Below are positions 1 through 6,759 of a stretch of 11,794 nucleotides of DNA, one piece after another. Location of the stretch: NCBI GenBank assembly GCA_946545505.1, contig CAMNNN010000019.1, positions 1-11,794 of the forward strand. The letters run 5' to 3'. The notes beneath the pieces are model-generated. The model was not told where the DNA came from. It worked only from the letters and a program-made list of their open reading frames with translations, and searched no databases. Each line of letters begins with the position of its first letter. Within the stretch, counting starts at the first letter, position 1. Position numbers and translations under genes: made by a program. Source of the DNA: an uncultured Clostridia bacterium (lineage in GTDB: Bacteria; Bacillota; Clostridia; Saccharofermentanales; Saccharofermentanaceae).

Positions 1-2
1 TC

Positions 3-392
3 CACGATGTAGGTAAGGTCGGTATCGAAGGAAAGCCTTATTTCCTCGTTAAGGAGACCTTGAGTTCCACACCCGGATCTGCATTAGGCCTCTCCTTCTC
101 GACACGTATCACAACTTCAGCAGATTCGGCACCCAAGAACTCCTACTCCATTAACCCTAAGCTGGTTCATATGGATATCGGCGTAAGAAGCCTCTATCTG
201 GTTTCCCAGTATATGCTCCTCTCCGACGATGAGGCTCAGGCTATCAGCTATGCTACTAACCTGGCTCCTTTGGGCGGCAACCTCTCACCTTACACACTTA
301 TCCTCAAGACTGCTGTAGATCTTCAGACAAGTGTTTATGAGAATCCTGATACTGTTGCAAGCTACAGCTTCACAGTTATTGACCCTAAGTAA
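3..392 (+). CDS. Unrecognised protein, C-terminal part (5' end outside window)
   Basis: The reading frame is open from the first complete codon (position 3) to a TAA stop, giving 129 residues of a longer protein. The ATG-less 5' edge and continuous frame show that the start lies upstream of the window. The visible part is rich in Ser, Thr, Leu and Tyr, has no long hydrophobic segment and no cysteine, and ends in a short beta-rich stretch (SYSFTVIDPK). I recognise no domain and see no catalytic motif. The composition would fit the C-terminal domain of a structural or surface protein, but that is a guess. A strong hairpin terminator lies 27 nt after the stop, so this is the last gene of its transcript. 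I am confident it is coding, but cannot give a function. Confidence 0.75.
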   Translation, partial: HDVGKVGIEGKPYFLVKETLSSTPGSALGLSFSTRITTSADSAPKNSYSINPKLVHMDIGVRSLYLVSQYMLLSDDEAQAISYATNLAPLGGNLSPYTLILKTAVDLQTSVYENPDTVASYSFTVIDPK

Positions 393-408
393 AATCATTC
401 TTTATACT
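379..408 (+). promoter_or_regulatory. Possible sigma-A promoter for the decarboxylase gene
   Basis: TTGACC (379-384) and TATACT (403-408) are separated by 18 nt; each hexamer is one mismatch from consensus. The -35 lies inside the end of the upstream gene. Transcription would start near 415, just before the hairpin at 420-444, so the decarboxylase mRNA would begin with that hairpin. The alternative is that the match is chance and the gene is read from elsewhere. Confidence 0.4.
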
Positions 409-419
409 CCATTTCTTTT

Positions 420-449
420 CCCCGCCGCTTTTATAACGGCGGGGTTTCT
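420..449 (+). terminator. Intrinsic terminator after the first gene
   Basis: An 8-bp perfect GC-only stem (CCCCGCCG 420-427 with CGGCGGGG 437-444) closes a 9-nt loop and is followed by TTTCT. The T tract is short, so termination may be partial. It lies between the upstream stop and the ribosome binding site of the next gene. Confidence 0.8.
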
Positions 450-463
450 ATGTAAAGGACTTT

Positions 464-1789
464 ATGAGCGATCTTGAAGACAGACTTCGCGACAATGCAG
501 ACAGCAATGTGATCCCGATGCATATGCCCGGACACAAGCGTAATACGGACTTCGTGCCATCTTATCTTCGCGAAGACATCACCGAGATAGACGGCTTCGA
601 TAATCTTCACGCGCCTTCGGGCGTGCTGAAGGATGTCGAGACAGATGCCGCATCGGTATGGCATGCATCTTCCTGCGTTATGTCCGTTAACGGGGCAACC
701 GCCCTGATACTGTCAGCTTTGATGGCGGCAAGTGTTCGTGGAAAGATATTGATAGCAGGCAACTGTCATGTATCGGTATGGCATGCTCTGGAACTGATCG
801 ATTCTCCGTTCTCCGTGGTTTACCCCGGTGCTTCTTCCGCTTTTCCGTTCTGTCTAGACATAAGCACACAGAAGATCAGTAAGATGCTTGATGACGATCC
901 TGAGATAAAAACTGTCGTTATCACCTCACCGACATATGAAGGAGTCGTGAGCGATATAGATGCCATCGCCGGTATGGCACACGAGCGTGGAGTCGCCGTT
1001 ATCGTCGATGAAGCACACGGAGCACACTTGGGACTTGATCCTTATTTCCCTGCTTCTTCAAAGGCTGATGCAGTAATCAAAAGTATCCATAAGACATTGC
1101 ACGCACCGACGCAGACTGCTCTTCTGCTGACATACGGCAACATGATAAGCGACAGACTCATCCGTCACTATATGGATATCTTCGAGACAACGAGTCCGTC
1201 GTATATTCTCATGGAAGGAATTGCCCGTGTCGTAAATGATCTGAAGACTGATGCGTCCATCGTCTCTCCATGGGTATCCGCACTGATAAAGTGCCGCGAA
1301 GCTTTGGGCGGCTTACGTCACCTGAAGTTGTTTTCCTACCCCGGAGCCGATATGTCAAAGCTTGTTATACTCACTGAAGGCGTGATGGACGGCAATGAAC
1401 TTGCCGGTGAACTGAGGCGCAGACATATAGAGACAGAGGCCTCATTCAGAACGCATGTCATAGCCATGACCGGCATAGGCGATACTGACGGAAGTCTCAA
1501 GGTTTTCGCGCAGGCGCTGATGGATATCGATGAAGGCCTTGAAGGAACCGTGACGGAAAAATTTGACTATGTCCTCCCCGCATCCGGCCCTGAGATGCTC
1601 ATGTCCGTCAGGGATGCCGCCCGGGCCGCAAGCATACTCACAAACGCCGAGGACAGCATAGGAAAGATATCCGCAGACTACTGCTTCAAGTATCCGCCCG
1701 GAATACCTCTTCTGATACCGGGACAGAAGATCACGGAGGACCGTCTGGCTTTGCTCGGAGCAGATTCAGTGAAAGTCGTGTGCAGTTGA
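464..1789 (+). CDS. Orn/Lys/Arg decarboxylase family PLP enzyme
   Basis: This is a 441-residue cytoplasmic enzyme of the fold-type I, PLP-dependent Orn/Lys/Arg decarboxylase family (SpeA/YaaO-like). Family enzymes decarboxylate a basic amino acid to a polyamine precursor such as agmatine, cadaverine or putrescine. Diagnostic features are MPGHKR near residue 21, EIDGFDNLHAP at 41-51, VNGATA at 75-80, the PLP-contacting VDEAH at 181-185, and SIHKTL with K210 as the Schiff-base lysine. A C-terminal segment around residues 395-425 carries the family's PPGIPLLIPGQ signature. There is no N-terminal response-regulator-like wing domain, as in short Gram-positive members. It is slightly shorter than the usual approximately 480 residues. 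The ATG at 464 follows AAAGGA (454-459). The stop codon is overlapped by the promoter of the SCIFF gene. The substrate cannot be read from sequence. Confidence 0.9.
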   Translation: MSDLEDRLRDNADSNVIPMHMPGHKRNTDFVPSYLREDITEIDGFDNLHAPSGVLKDVETDAASVWHASSCVMSVNGATALILSALMAASVRGKILIAGNCHVSVWHALELIDSPFSVVYPGASSAFPFCLDISTQKISKMLDDDPEIKTVVITSPTYEGVVSDIDAIAGMAHERGVAVIVDEAHGAHLGLDPYFPASSKADAVIKSIHKTLHAPTQTALLLTYGNMISDRLIRHYMDIFETTSPSYILMEGIARVVNDLKTDASIVSPWVSALIKCREALGGLRHLKLFSYPGADMSKLVILTEGVMDGNELAGELRRRHIETEASFRTHVIAMTGIGDTDGSLKVFAQALMDIDEGLEGTVTEKFDYVLPASGPEMLMSVRDAARAASILTNAEDSIGKISADYCFKYPPGIPLLIPGQKITEDRLALLGADSVKVVCS

Positions 1790-1815
1790 CACGGCTCGGC
1801 TTTCTAAAGTAAAAT
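1786..1815 (+). promoter_or_regulatory. Strong sigma-A promoter of the SCIFF peptide gene
   Basis: A perfect -35 TTGACA (1786-1791) and TAAAAT (1810-1815, one mismatch) are 18 nt apart. The -35 includes the TGA stop of the decarboxylase gene. The predicted start near 1822 gives a short leader carrying the ribosome binding site AAGGGGGAG (1831-1839), 6 nt before the ATG. Confidence 0.8.
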
Positions 1816-1845
1816 AGCTGAAGTAAATTAAAGGGGGAGTTTGAT

Positions 1846-1989
1846 ATGTCAAGAATTATCACTGTCAACACCCGCGATCTTGGTAAGTCCGTTAAGGAAG
1901 GCGGCTGCGGCGAGTGCCAGACATCCTGCCAGTCAGCATGCAAGACATCCTGCGGTGTTGCTAACCAGGCTTGCGAGAAGAAGTCCTGA
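1846..1989 (+). CDS. SCIFF ranthipeptide precursor (six-cysteine peptide)
   Basis: This small gene encodes 47 residues, MSRIITVNTRDLGKSVKEGG as leader and then a cysteine-rich core. Six cysteines lie at 21, 24, 28, 32, 36 and 43 with the order CGEC, CQTSCQSACKTSC, then NQAC. This matches the SCIFF family (six cysteines in forty-five residues), ribosomal peptides modified by a radical SAM/SPASM enzyme that forms a sulfur-to-carbon thioether. The maturase is the next gene. The start is set by a very strong ribosome binding site and the typical N-terminus. Position 37 is Gly (GGT codon), whereas, as I recall, the characterised Clostridium thermocellum peptide CteA links Cys32 to Thr37. The crosslink must therefore differ here or use another residue. 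No exporter or leader peptidase is adjacent, which is normal for this family. The biological role is unsettled; signalling has been proposed in solventogenic clostridia. Confidence 0.95.
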   Translation: MSRIITVNTRDLGKSVKEGGCGECQTSCQSACKTSCGVANQACEKKS

Positions 1990-2023
1990 TTATAGGATTT
2001 CCGTTAACTAATCAGAACAAAGG

Positions 2024-2053
2024 GGTCTCGTAATGTAATTATGAGACCTTTTT
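2024..2053 (+). terminator. Intrinsic terminator between SCIFF peptide and maturase genes
   Basis: An 11-bp stem (GGTCTCGTAAT 2024-2034 with ATTATGAGACC 2038-2048, one G-U pair) closes a 3-nt loop and is followed by TTTTT. I see no second promoter between it and the maturase, so the maturase is probably expressed by read-through at a lower level than the peptide. Confidence 0.85.
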
Positions 2054-2077
2054 AATTCCCCTATATAGGAGCAACCA

Positions 2078-3487
2078 TTGATACACTGTTATAAATTTGA
2101 CGACAAGAACATAGTACTCGACGTATTCTCAGGATCGATCCACATGGTGGATGATGTCGCATATGAGATCATTCAGATGTATGAGAATAACACACGTGAC
2201 GAGATCGCAGCAGCCATCACTTCCAGGTTCGATGTTACTGAAGAAGATGTTGACGAATGTATCGCAGATATAGAGGCACTTAAGGCTGACGGCAAACTCT
2301 TCGCCCCCGATAAGTACGGAGATATCGCTTATGACCTTAAGAAAAGGAAGTGGACTCTTAAGGCTCTCTGCCTTCATGTGGCACATACATGCAACCTGAA
2401 CTGCTCTTACTGCTTCGCGGCACAGGGAAATTTCCATGGTGAGCGCGGACTTATGAGCTTTGAGACCGGCAAGCGCGCCATCGACTTCCTTATAGAGAAC
2501 TCGGGTTACCATAAGAATCTCGATATTGACTTCTTCGGCGGAGAGCCGCTCATGAACTGGGAAGTCGTAAAGCAGCTGGTCAAGTACGGCCGTTCCATCG
2601 AGAAGGATGCGGGAAAGAATATCAGATTCACGCTCACCACCAACGGCGTTAATATAACCGACGATGTTATCGATTTCTGTAACCAGGAGATGCATAACGT
2701 CGTATTGAGTCTCGACGGCCGTAAGGAAACTAATGACAGATTCCGCGTGGATTATAAGGGCAACGGTTCTTATGACGTTATCGTGCCTAAGTTCAAGAAG
2801 TTTGTAGAAGCCAGAGGAGATAAGAGCTATTACATGAGAGGCACTTATACTCATTTCAATACCGACTTCGTTAACGATATCAAGCACATGGCAGATCTGG
2901 GCTTCAAGGAGCTGTCGATGGAGCCGGTAGTAACTTCTCCCGACTCCCCCTCCTGCCTGACTGAAGAAGATCTGCCTATACTGATGGAGCAGTATGAAGA
3001 ACTCGCCCGCGAGATGATCAAGCGTAATTCCGAAGGTAACGGATTCACGTTCTACCACTATATGCTCGATCTTACATGCGGACCCTGCATCTATAAGAGA
3101 ATCTCCGGATGCGGAGCAGGAACCGAATATGTTGCCGTCACTCCCTGGGGCGACCTTTATCCCTGCCACCAGTTTGTCGGGGACGAGAAGATGAAGCTCG
3201 GCGATATCTATAACGGATTCGATGAACACGGCAAGGACTTAAGCTACGAGTTCGCTCAGGTTAACTGCTACACAAGAGAAGGCTGTAAGGACTGCTGGGC
3301 CAAGCTCTATTGCTCCGGTGGCTGTGCTGCCAACGCTTATCACGCAGGCGGCGATATTAAAGAGATCTACGAATACGGCTGCAAGCTCTTCCGTAAGAGG
3401 ATCGAGTGCGCACTTGCCGTAAGACTGTCGAACTTAAGCGAAGAAGATATCTATGTACCTGACTCTGACGCTGAATCCGTCGATTGA
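2078..3487 (+). CDS. SCIFF radical SAM/SPASM maturase
   Basis: This is a 469-residue cytoplasmic enzyme that installs the thioether crosslink in the SCIFF peptide. Residues 1 to about 85 form a PqqD-like peptide-recognition domain that binds the leader. The radical SAM core follows, with CNLNCSYC (C105, C109, C112) holding the SAM-binding 4Fe-4S cluster and GGEP at 154-157. The SPASM region for two auxiliary clusters has C345, C363 in YPCH, then C403, C406, C412 and C416 in the exact CX2CX5CX3C spacing, and C435, with further cysteines at 334, 337 and 397. The length is typical of the family. The start is TTG at 2078, chosen because AGGAG lies 6 nt upstream and MIHCYKF is the usual family N-terminus; the rarer codon should lower its output. 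The 3' end overlaps the sugar kinase gene by 35 nt. Confidence 0.95.
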   Translation: MIHCYKFDDKNIVLDVFSGSIHMVDDVAYEIIQMYENNTRDEIAAAITSRFDVTEEDVDECIADIEALKADGKLFAPDKYGDIAYDLKKRKWTLKALCLHVAHTCNLNCSYCFAAQGNFHGERGLMSFETGKRAIDFLIENSGYHKNLDIDFFGGEPLMNWEVVKQLVKYGRSIEKDAGKNIRFTLTTNGVNITDDVIDFCNQEMHNVVLSLDGRKETNDRFRVDYKGNGSYDVIVPKFKKFVEARGDKSYYMRGTYTHFNTDFVNDIKHMADLGFKELSMEPVVTSPDSPSCLTEEDLPILMEQYEELAREMIKRNSEGNGFTFYHYMLDLTCGPCIYKRISGCGAGTEYVAVTPWGDLYPCHQFVGDEKMKLGDIYNGFDEHGKDLSYEFAQVNCYTREGCKDCWAKLYCSGGCAANAYHAGGDIKEIYEYGCKLFRKRIECALAVRLSNLSEEDIYVPDSDAESVD

Positions 3488-4388
3488 TCATTATGCATCA
3501 GTAAAGACATTAAACTGCGGTTCTTCCGAGGCACCTGCGGTGAACCGCTGCTTTGGAGAGAGGTTCGAAGGCGGCGGCAAAGGTATCAACGTGGCGAAAA
3601 TCCTCCACCGCCTGTCCGCTCCCGTCACCGCTTCGGGGTTCGCTGCGGGATTCACAGGCCGGGAGGTAGTGCGTACGGTAACCGAAGAAGGAATAGCTGC
3701 GTCGTTTATTGATGTCCCGGGCAATACCCGTATCAACCTTAAGATCCGTGACGAGTCCGGTATCGAGACCGAGATCAACGGTTCAGGGCCCGAGATCGGC
3801 CCTGGGGATATCACCAGACTGATCGGTTACATCCTCAATACAGAATTCGATACACTTTTCTTATCCGGTTCTGTCCCTTCGTCATGTCCTGCTGACACTT
3901 ATTCGCTTATCATAAAGGCTGTGCTTGAGAAGGATCCGTCCGTCAGGATCATCCTAGACTGCGAAGGCGAAATGCTGCGTAAGTGTCTTCCATTCAAGCC
4001 CTTCCTCATTAAGCCCAATGCATACGAGCTTGCGCAGTTTACCGGCATGAACATCAACACCGGTTCCTCTGTGCCTGAGATACGAAGTGCCGCATCGAAG
4101 CTGATAGAAGCAGGGGCTCGTAATGTGCTCGTGTCGCTTGGAAGCAACGGCGCGTGTCTTCTTACGGAGGACGGAGTTTTTCTCGAGTCTTCGGGAATCA
4201 AGACTGATGTAGTGAGCACCATAGGAGCAGGAGACACCATGCTCGCTGCTTTCACTTATATGTTCGATAAGACGCACGATTACAGAAAGGCACTCGATTT
4301 CTCGAATGCCTGTGCCGTGTGTGCAGTACGTGTGCAGGGACTTCCTTCCTCGTCCGATCTTTCTGAAACTATCAGAGAATTCGCATGA
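3453..4388 (+). CDS. PfkB-family sugar-phosphate kinase (1-phosphofructokinase or tagatose-6-phosphate kinase type)
   Basis: This is a 311-residue cytoplasmic kinase of the ribokinase/PfkB superfamily, the normal length for FruK/LacC enzymes that phosphorylate fructose 1-phosphate or tagatose 6-phosphate with ATP. Signatures are the N-terminal LTLNPSID, GGGKGINVA at 40-48, KPNAYEL at 187-193, VSLGSNGA at 227-234, and the ATP/anion-hole motif GAGDT at 258-262 with D261 as catalytic base. The ATG at 3453 is fixed by the family N-terminus and lies inside the end of the maturase gene (35-nt overlap) behind a weak GAAGAAG site, so translation is probably coupled. No phosphotransferase permease or FruR gene is nearby, so the substrate is undecided. 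Its 3' end overlaps the convergent C39-like gene by 17 nt, and no terminator is visible. Confidence 0.88.
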   Translation: MYLTLTLNPSIDHYASVKTLNCGSSEAPAVNRCFGERFEGGGKGINVAKILHRLSAPVTASGFAAGFTGREVVRTVTEEGIAASFIDVPGNTRINLKIRDESGIETEINGSGPEIGPGDITRLIGYILNTEFDTLFLSGSVPSSCPADTYSLIIKAVLEKDPSVRIILDCEGEMLRKCLPFKPFLIKPNAYELAQFTGMNINTGSSVPEIRSAASKLIEAGARNVLVSLGSNGACLLTEDGVFLESSGIKTDVVSTIGAGDTMLAAFTYMFDKTHDYRKALDFSNACAVCAVRVQGLPSSSDLSETIREFA

Positions 4389-5319
4389 TCCAGCAGCCGT
4401 TCATCTGCGGAGCAAGCGTGTCAAAGCTCCATGTCTGAGCTGTTCTCGACCGGCTTCCCGGATCTCTTATCTCATACCCTTCTTCCGAATAACCGACGAT
4501 AACTATATACTGAGCTGAATCGGTGAAATCGCCGGGGCCCATGAGGCATACGACGAGGTTACCTACATCAAGATTACGCTCGATTCTGTCCTGATCGGCA
4601 TTGATAGGAGTTACATCGATACCGAGACCGATGGCGCCGTCACTCATGAGAGACCAGTTGGTGCCGCCTTCCATCGTATAGTTGTTATTCTCGGCGAACG
4701 CTGCCATCCACGCGGGATTCATATCACCATTACCGGTAAGGTATGACGCCACCATAGACAATACGGTAGGGCCGCTTCCCGTAACCGCCATAACATTATC
4801 GGCGTAGGTCTTATAACCCCACCTGATATCGAACTGATAATACTCCGGAACTCTAAGGGGAGTGAAGTCAGACATATCGATGCTGCCCGGATAATCTGGC
4901 CCGTCCTGTGTGCCTGCAAGTTCAGGATAATGAAGAACAAAGTCGAGCGTCTCATGATTGGACATCAGAAGATTAGTTATTTCAATCGGGTATGAATAAG
5001 GATCAATACCATGATCAGCCGCATAAGCATCAATGACGGCCTGACAGTCGGCTGCATTATTAAGAGGATATGAAGAATAATCGTCCTGTGCGGGCTCCTG
5101 TGAGGTCTCCTCTGTAGATTCCATCGGAGTCAGCATGACTGTGCCTGACGGGATTGCAGTCTCGAGTACGGGGACTTTCCCGCCCTCTTCCCTGTTCCGT
5201 AAAATAAGAAGAACGGATATTGTCGCGATGATGAGAATCATCGCCGTTATGCCCGCTATGATCACTTTAATCCTGCTTCGGCCCATACGACAATTATACA
5301 ATTGCGGATGTATATTCAT
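4372..5319 (-). CDS. Membrane-anchored C39-like peptidase-fold protein, active site degenerate
   Basis: The protein has 315 residues if the ATG at 5319 is used. A single transmembrane helix lies at about 18-40, then a Glu/Ser/Thr-rich linker (about 44-85), a helical segment containing NHETLDFVLHYPEL (121-134), and a C39-like cysteine-peptidase domain (about 155-315). The domain has YYQFDIRWGYKTYA, then GSGPT (181-185) where the family has GCGPT, and SAQYIVIVGY where the family has a His before YIV. So Ser182 replaces the nucleophile Cys and Gln270 replaces the catalytic His; Asp286 (RDP) is kept. It should face outside the cell and probably binds rather than cuts peptides. The start is uncertain: a TTG at 5322 and an ATG at 5286 (residue 12) are alternatives, and no clear ribosome binding site favours any. 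It overlaps the convergent kinase gene by 17 nt. Confidence 0.8.
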   Translation of the reverse strand: MNIHPQLYNCRMGRSRIKVIIAGITAMILIIATISVLLILRNREEGGKVPVLETAIPSGTVMLTPMESTEETSQEPAQDDYSSYPLNNAADCQAVIDAYAADHGIDPYSYPIEITNLLMSNHETLDFVLHYPELAGTQDGPDYPGSIDMSDFTPLRVPEYYQFDIRWGYKTYADNVMAVTGSGPTVLSMVASYLTGNGDMNPAWMAAFAENNNYTMEGGTNWSLMSDGAIGLGIDVTPINADQDRIERNLDVGNLVVCLMGPGDFTDSAQYIVIVGYSEEGYEIRDPGSRSRTAQTWSFDTLAPQMNGCWIMRIL

Positions 5320-5321
5320 CA
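5292..5321 (-). promoter_or_regulatory. Possible promoter for the C39-like gene
   Basis: On the minus strand, TTGATG (5316-5321) is followed after 18 nt by a perfect TATAAT (5292-5297). It overlaps the proposed start codons, so if it is real, translation would start at the ATG at 5286 with almost no leader, or at a later codon. The preceding gene is closed by a terminator, so a promoter is expected in this short gap. Confidence 0.35.
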
Positions 5322-5340
5322 ATTAAGATCTCTGTGAATA

Positions 5341-5369
5341 TAAAAAGCTCCGGGTATTAACCCGGAGCT
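5341..5369 (-). terminator. Intrinsic terminator of lipoprotein gene B
   Basis: A perfect 10-bp stem (AGCTCCGGGT with ACCCGGAGCT, 5346-5369) closes a 4-nt loop. On the minus strand it is followed by TTTTTA, while the plus-strand side lacks a T tract, so it acts for leftward transcription. It lies 33 nt after the lipoprotein B stop. Confidence 0.9.
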
Positions 5370-5402
5370 CTTGTCATATCTGATTTATATCAGGTCAGAC
5401 TA

Positions 5403-6716
5403 TCAGGAAACTGTAGCCTCAACGTTGAAGAATACGGAAGAACCGTTAGGATCAGATGCGCCGAGGAACCAATATGTACCTGCCTCAAGTCCGTCGTTCT
5501 CGACATACTGGAACTCATAGAAGTAACCGTTTGTATACTCGGAAGGTGTGATTGTACCTGTGTATACGCACTCAGCATCGTCCATATCGCCGGAAGCAGA
5601 GAAGTATACCTCGTAGTATACAGGGTAGTATGCAAGGTTAGCTGTGTCTGTAACTTCACATGTGTACTCGATAACAGTCTCAGATGTACCGTAATCACCC
5701 TCACCCATAGCATAGCCGGAACCATCAGAATAGGAATACCAGTAATCGTTGATACCGTTAGCCCAGATCTCTTCCATGTCACCGTCGCCGGAAGGAACTA
5801 CAGCACCGCCGCCGTTCTCAACTGTACATGTCTCATCAGCAAGAACATTGCCTGCGAGGTCATAGATTACGCATCTGTACTGACCTGCTACGAGGCAACC
5901 GTTCTCCATAGCTGCAGCGGAATCATAAGAAGGACCGTAGTAAGCCTCGATCCAATGACCCTGGTCTGTGCATACATCACTTGTGTAGATGAGAGTACCG
6001 TCGAGATAGTACTCATATGTGAACTCGAAAGGAACCTCAGAACCTTCATCAGTTGTGATGATGTCGAGCTCGATCTCGGAGTAATTTGTGTAAACACCGT
6101 TGTCAGAGTAGTACCACTCTGTAGAATCAACATACTCGATAAGATCAGCTGCAAATGAGAAATCAAAAGCATCAAGATAGAACTGATAGATCTCCTGAAC
6201 ATTCTTAGCACTGCTGTCATCTACGAGCCACTCATCATCTTCAAGTGCGAACTCGATTGTCTGATTGATCTCTGTCTTGTCAGCATCACCGATAGCAGCG
6301 ATGAAAGCATCGAGGTCTCCGCCGTCAGCTGTAACATCATCATAAGCAGCCTGATAGTCGGCAATAGAGAATGTGATGTCAACACTAGCCTCGCCGTTCT
6401 TCTTAGAAGACTCAACGGACTCCTCATCAATCTCGTAAGAAAGTGTGCCTGCGATAGCATCACAGATAGCTGCGTAATCATCGGAATAACCCTCAGTTGT
6501 TACGAAACCTTCGATGTTCTCCTGGAGATCATCGTCAGGATCAACCAAGAGCTCAACGATATCAGCGGGCTTGATCTTAACTACTGCCTCAGCATAATCC
6601 TCGGCAACTGCAAGAACTGCATCATCGTCCTTGTCGAACATAGCGCATCCGGAAAGGGAAGCGATCATAGCAACTGAGACTGCAGATGCTGTCAACTTCT
6701 TAAAATCGACTTTCAT
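5403..6716 (-). CDS. Secreted lipoprotein B, tandem paralogue
   Basis: The protein has 437 residues and an N-terminal lipoprotein signal peptide: basic KKLTAS, a hydrophobic stretch, and the lipobox LSGC with Cys24 as lipidation site, so it is tethered outside the membrane. Residues 25 to about 185 form a domain shared with lipoprotein A (FDKDDD, AVLAVAEDYAEAV, YEIDEESVESSKKN, GGDLDAFI). Residues 201-300 are one copy of an aromatic- and acid-rich module with cysteines 249, 282 and 297 and the string GHWIEAYYG. After a Gly-rich linker, about 320-437 form a different, Tyr-rich C-terminal domain not found in A. The start at 6716 is chosen over an upstream in-frame ATG because GGAGG (6724-6728) sits 7 nt before it. 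The gene has its own promoter and terminator. I recognise no named family; the modules look like beta-sandwich binding domains (inference). Confidence 0.85.
   Translation of the reverse strand: MKVDFKKLTASAVSVAMIASLSGCAMFDKDDDAVLAVAEDYAEAVVKIKPADIVELLVDPDDDLQENIEGFVTTEGYSDDYAAICDAIAGTLSYEIDEESVESSKKNGEASVDITFSIADYQAAYDDVTADGGDLDAFIAAIGDADKTEINQTIEFALEDDEWLVDDSSAKNVQEIYQFYLDAFDFSFAADLIEYVDSTEWYYSDNGVYTNYSEIELDIITTDEGSEVPFEFTYEYYLDGTLIYTSDVCTDQGHWIEAYYGPSYDSAAAMENGCLVAGQYRCVIYDLAGNVLADETCTVENGGGAVVPSGDGDMEEIWANGINDYWYSYSDGSGYAMGEGDYGTSETVIEYTCEVTDTANLAYYPVYYEVYFSASGDMDDAECVYTGTITPSEYTNGYFYEFQYVENDGLEAGTYWFLGASDPNGSSVFFNVEATVS
5817..6116 (-). repeat. Aromatic/acidic 100-residue module, single copy in lipoprotein B
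   Basis: This codes for residues 201-300 of lipoprotein B, from WYYSDNGVY to ETCTVE. It aligns along its whole length with both modules in lipoprotein A, sharing IELDI, the FTYEYYLDG-type strand, WIEAYYGP, a CVIYDLAG-type strand and CTVE, with three cysteines in the same places. Confidence 0.85.
6005..6035 (-). repeat. 31-nt perfect DNA repeat shared with 7422-7452
   Basis: The 31 bases from 6005 to 6035 are identical to those from 7422 to 7452. Both code for the same strand (part of VPFEFTYEYYL) in the modules of lipoproteins B and A. Such identity at synonymous sites, within genes that have otherwise diverged, suggests a recent duplication or gene conversion. Confidence 0.85.
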
Positions 6717-6759
6717 ATTATATCCTCCATTCAATCTTGCGCCTTAAAGCGCTGTGATT

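Noticed and set aside
2129..3229. Long open frame of 366 codons on the minus strand
   Set aside because: It lies wholly antisense to the radical SAM maturase, whose motifs are complete. The translation has no recognisable domain, and the frame is open because of the codon bias of the real gene.
4372..5319. C39-like protein as the leader peptidase of the SCIFF peptide
   Set aside because: It lacks the catalytic Cys and His, is on the opposite strand, is more than 2 kb away behind the kinase gene, and belongs to the C39-like family rather than the ABC-transporter-fused C39 group that cleaves peptide leaders.
6717..6734. Upstream in-frame ATG for lipoprotein B
   Set aside because: GGAGG lies between this ATG and the one at 6716, at the right distance only for the latter, and the signal peptide starts there.
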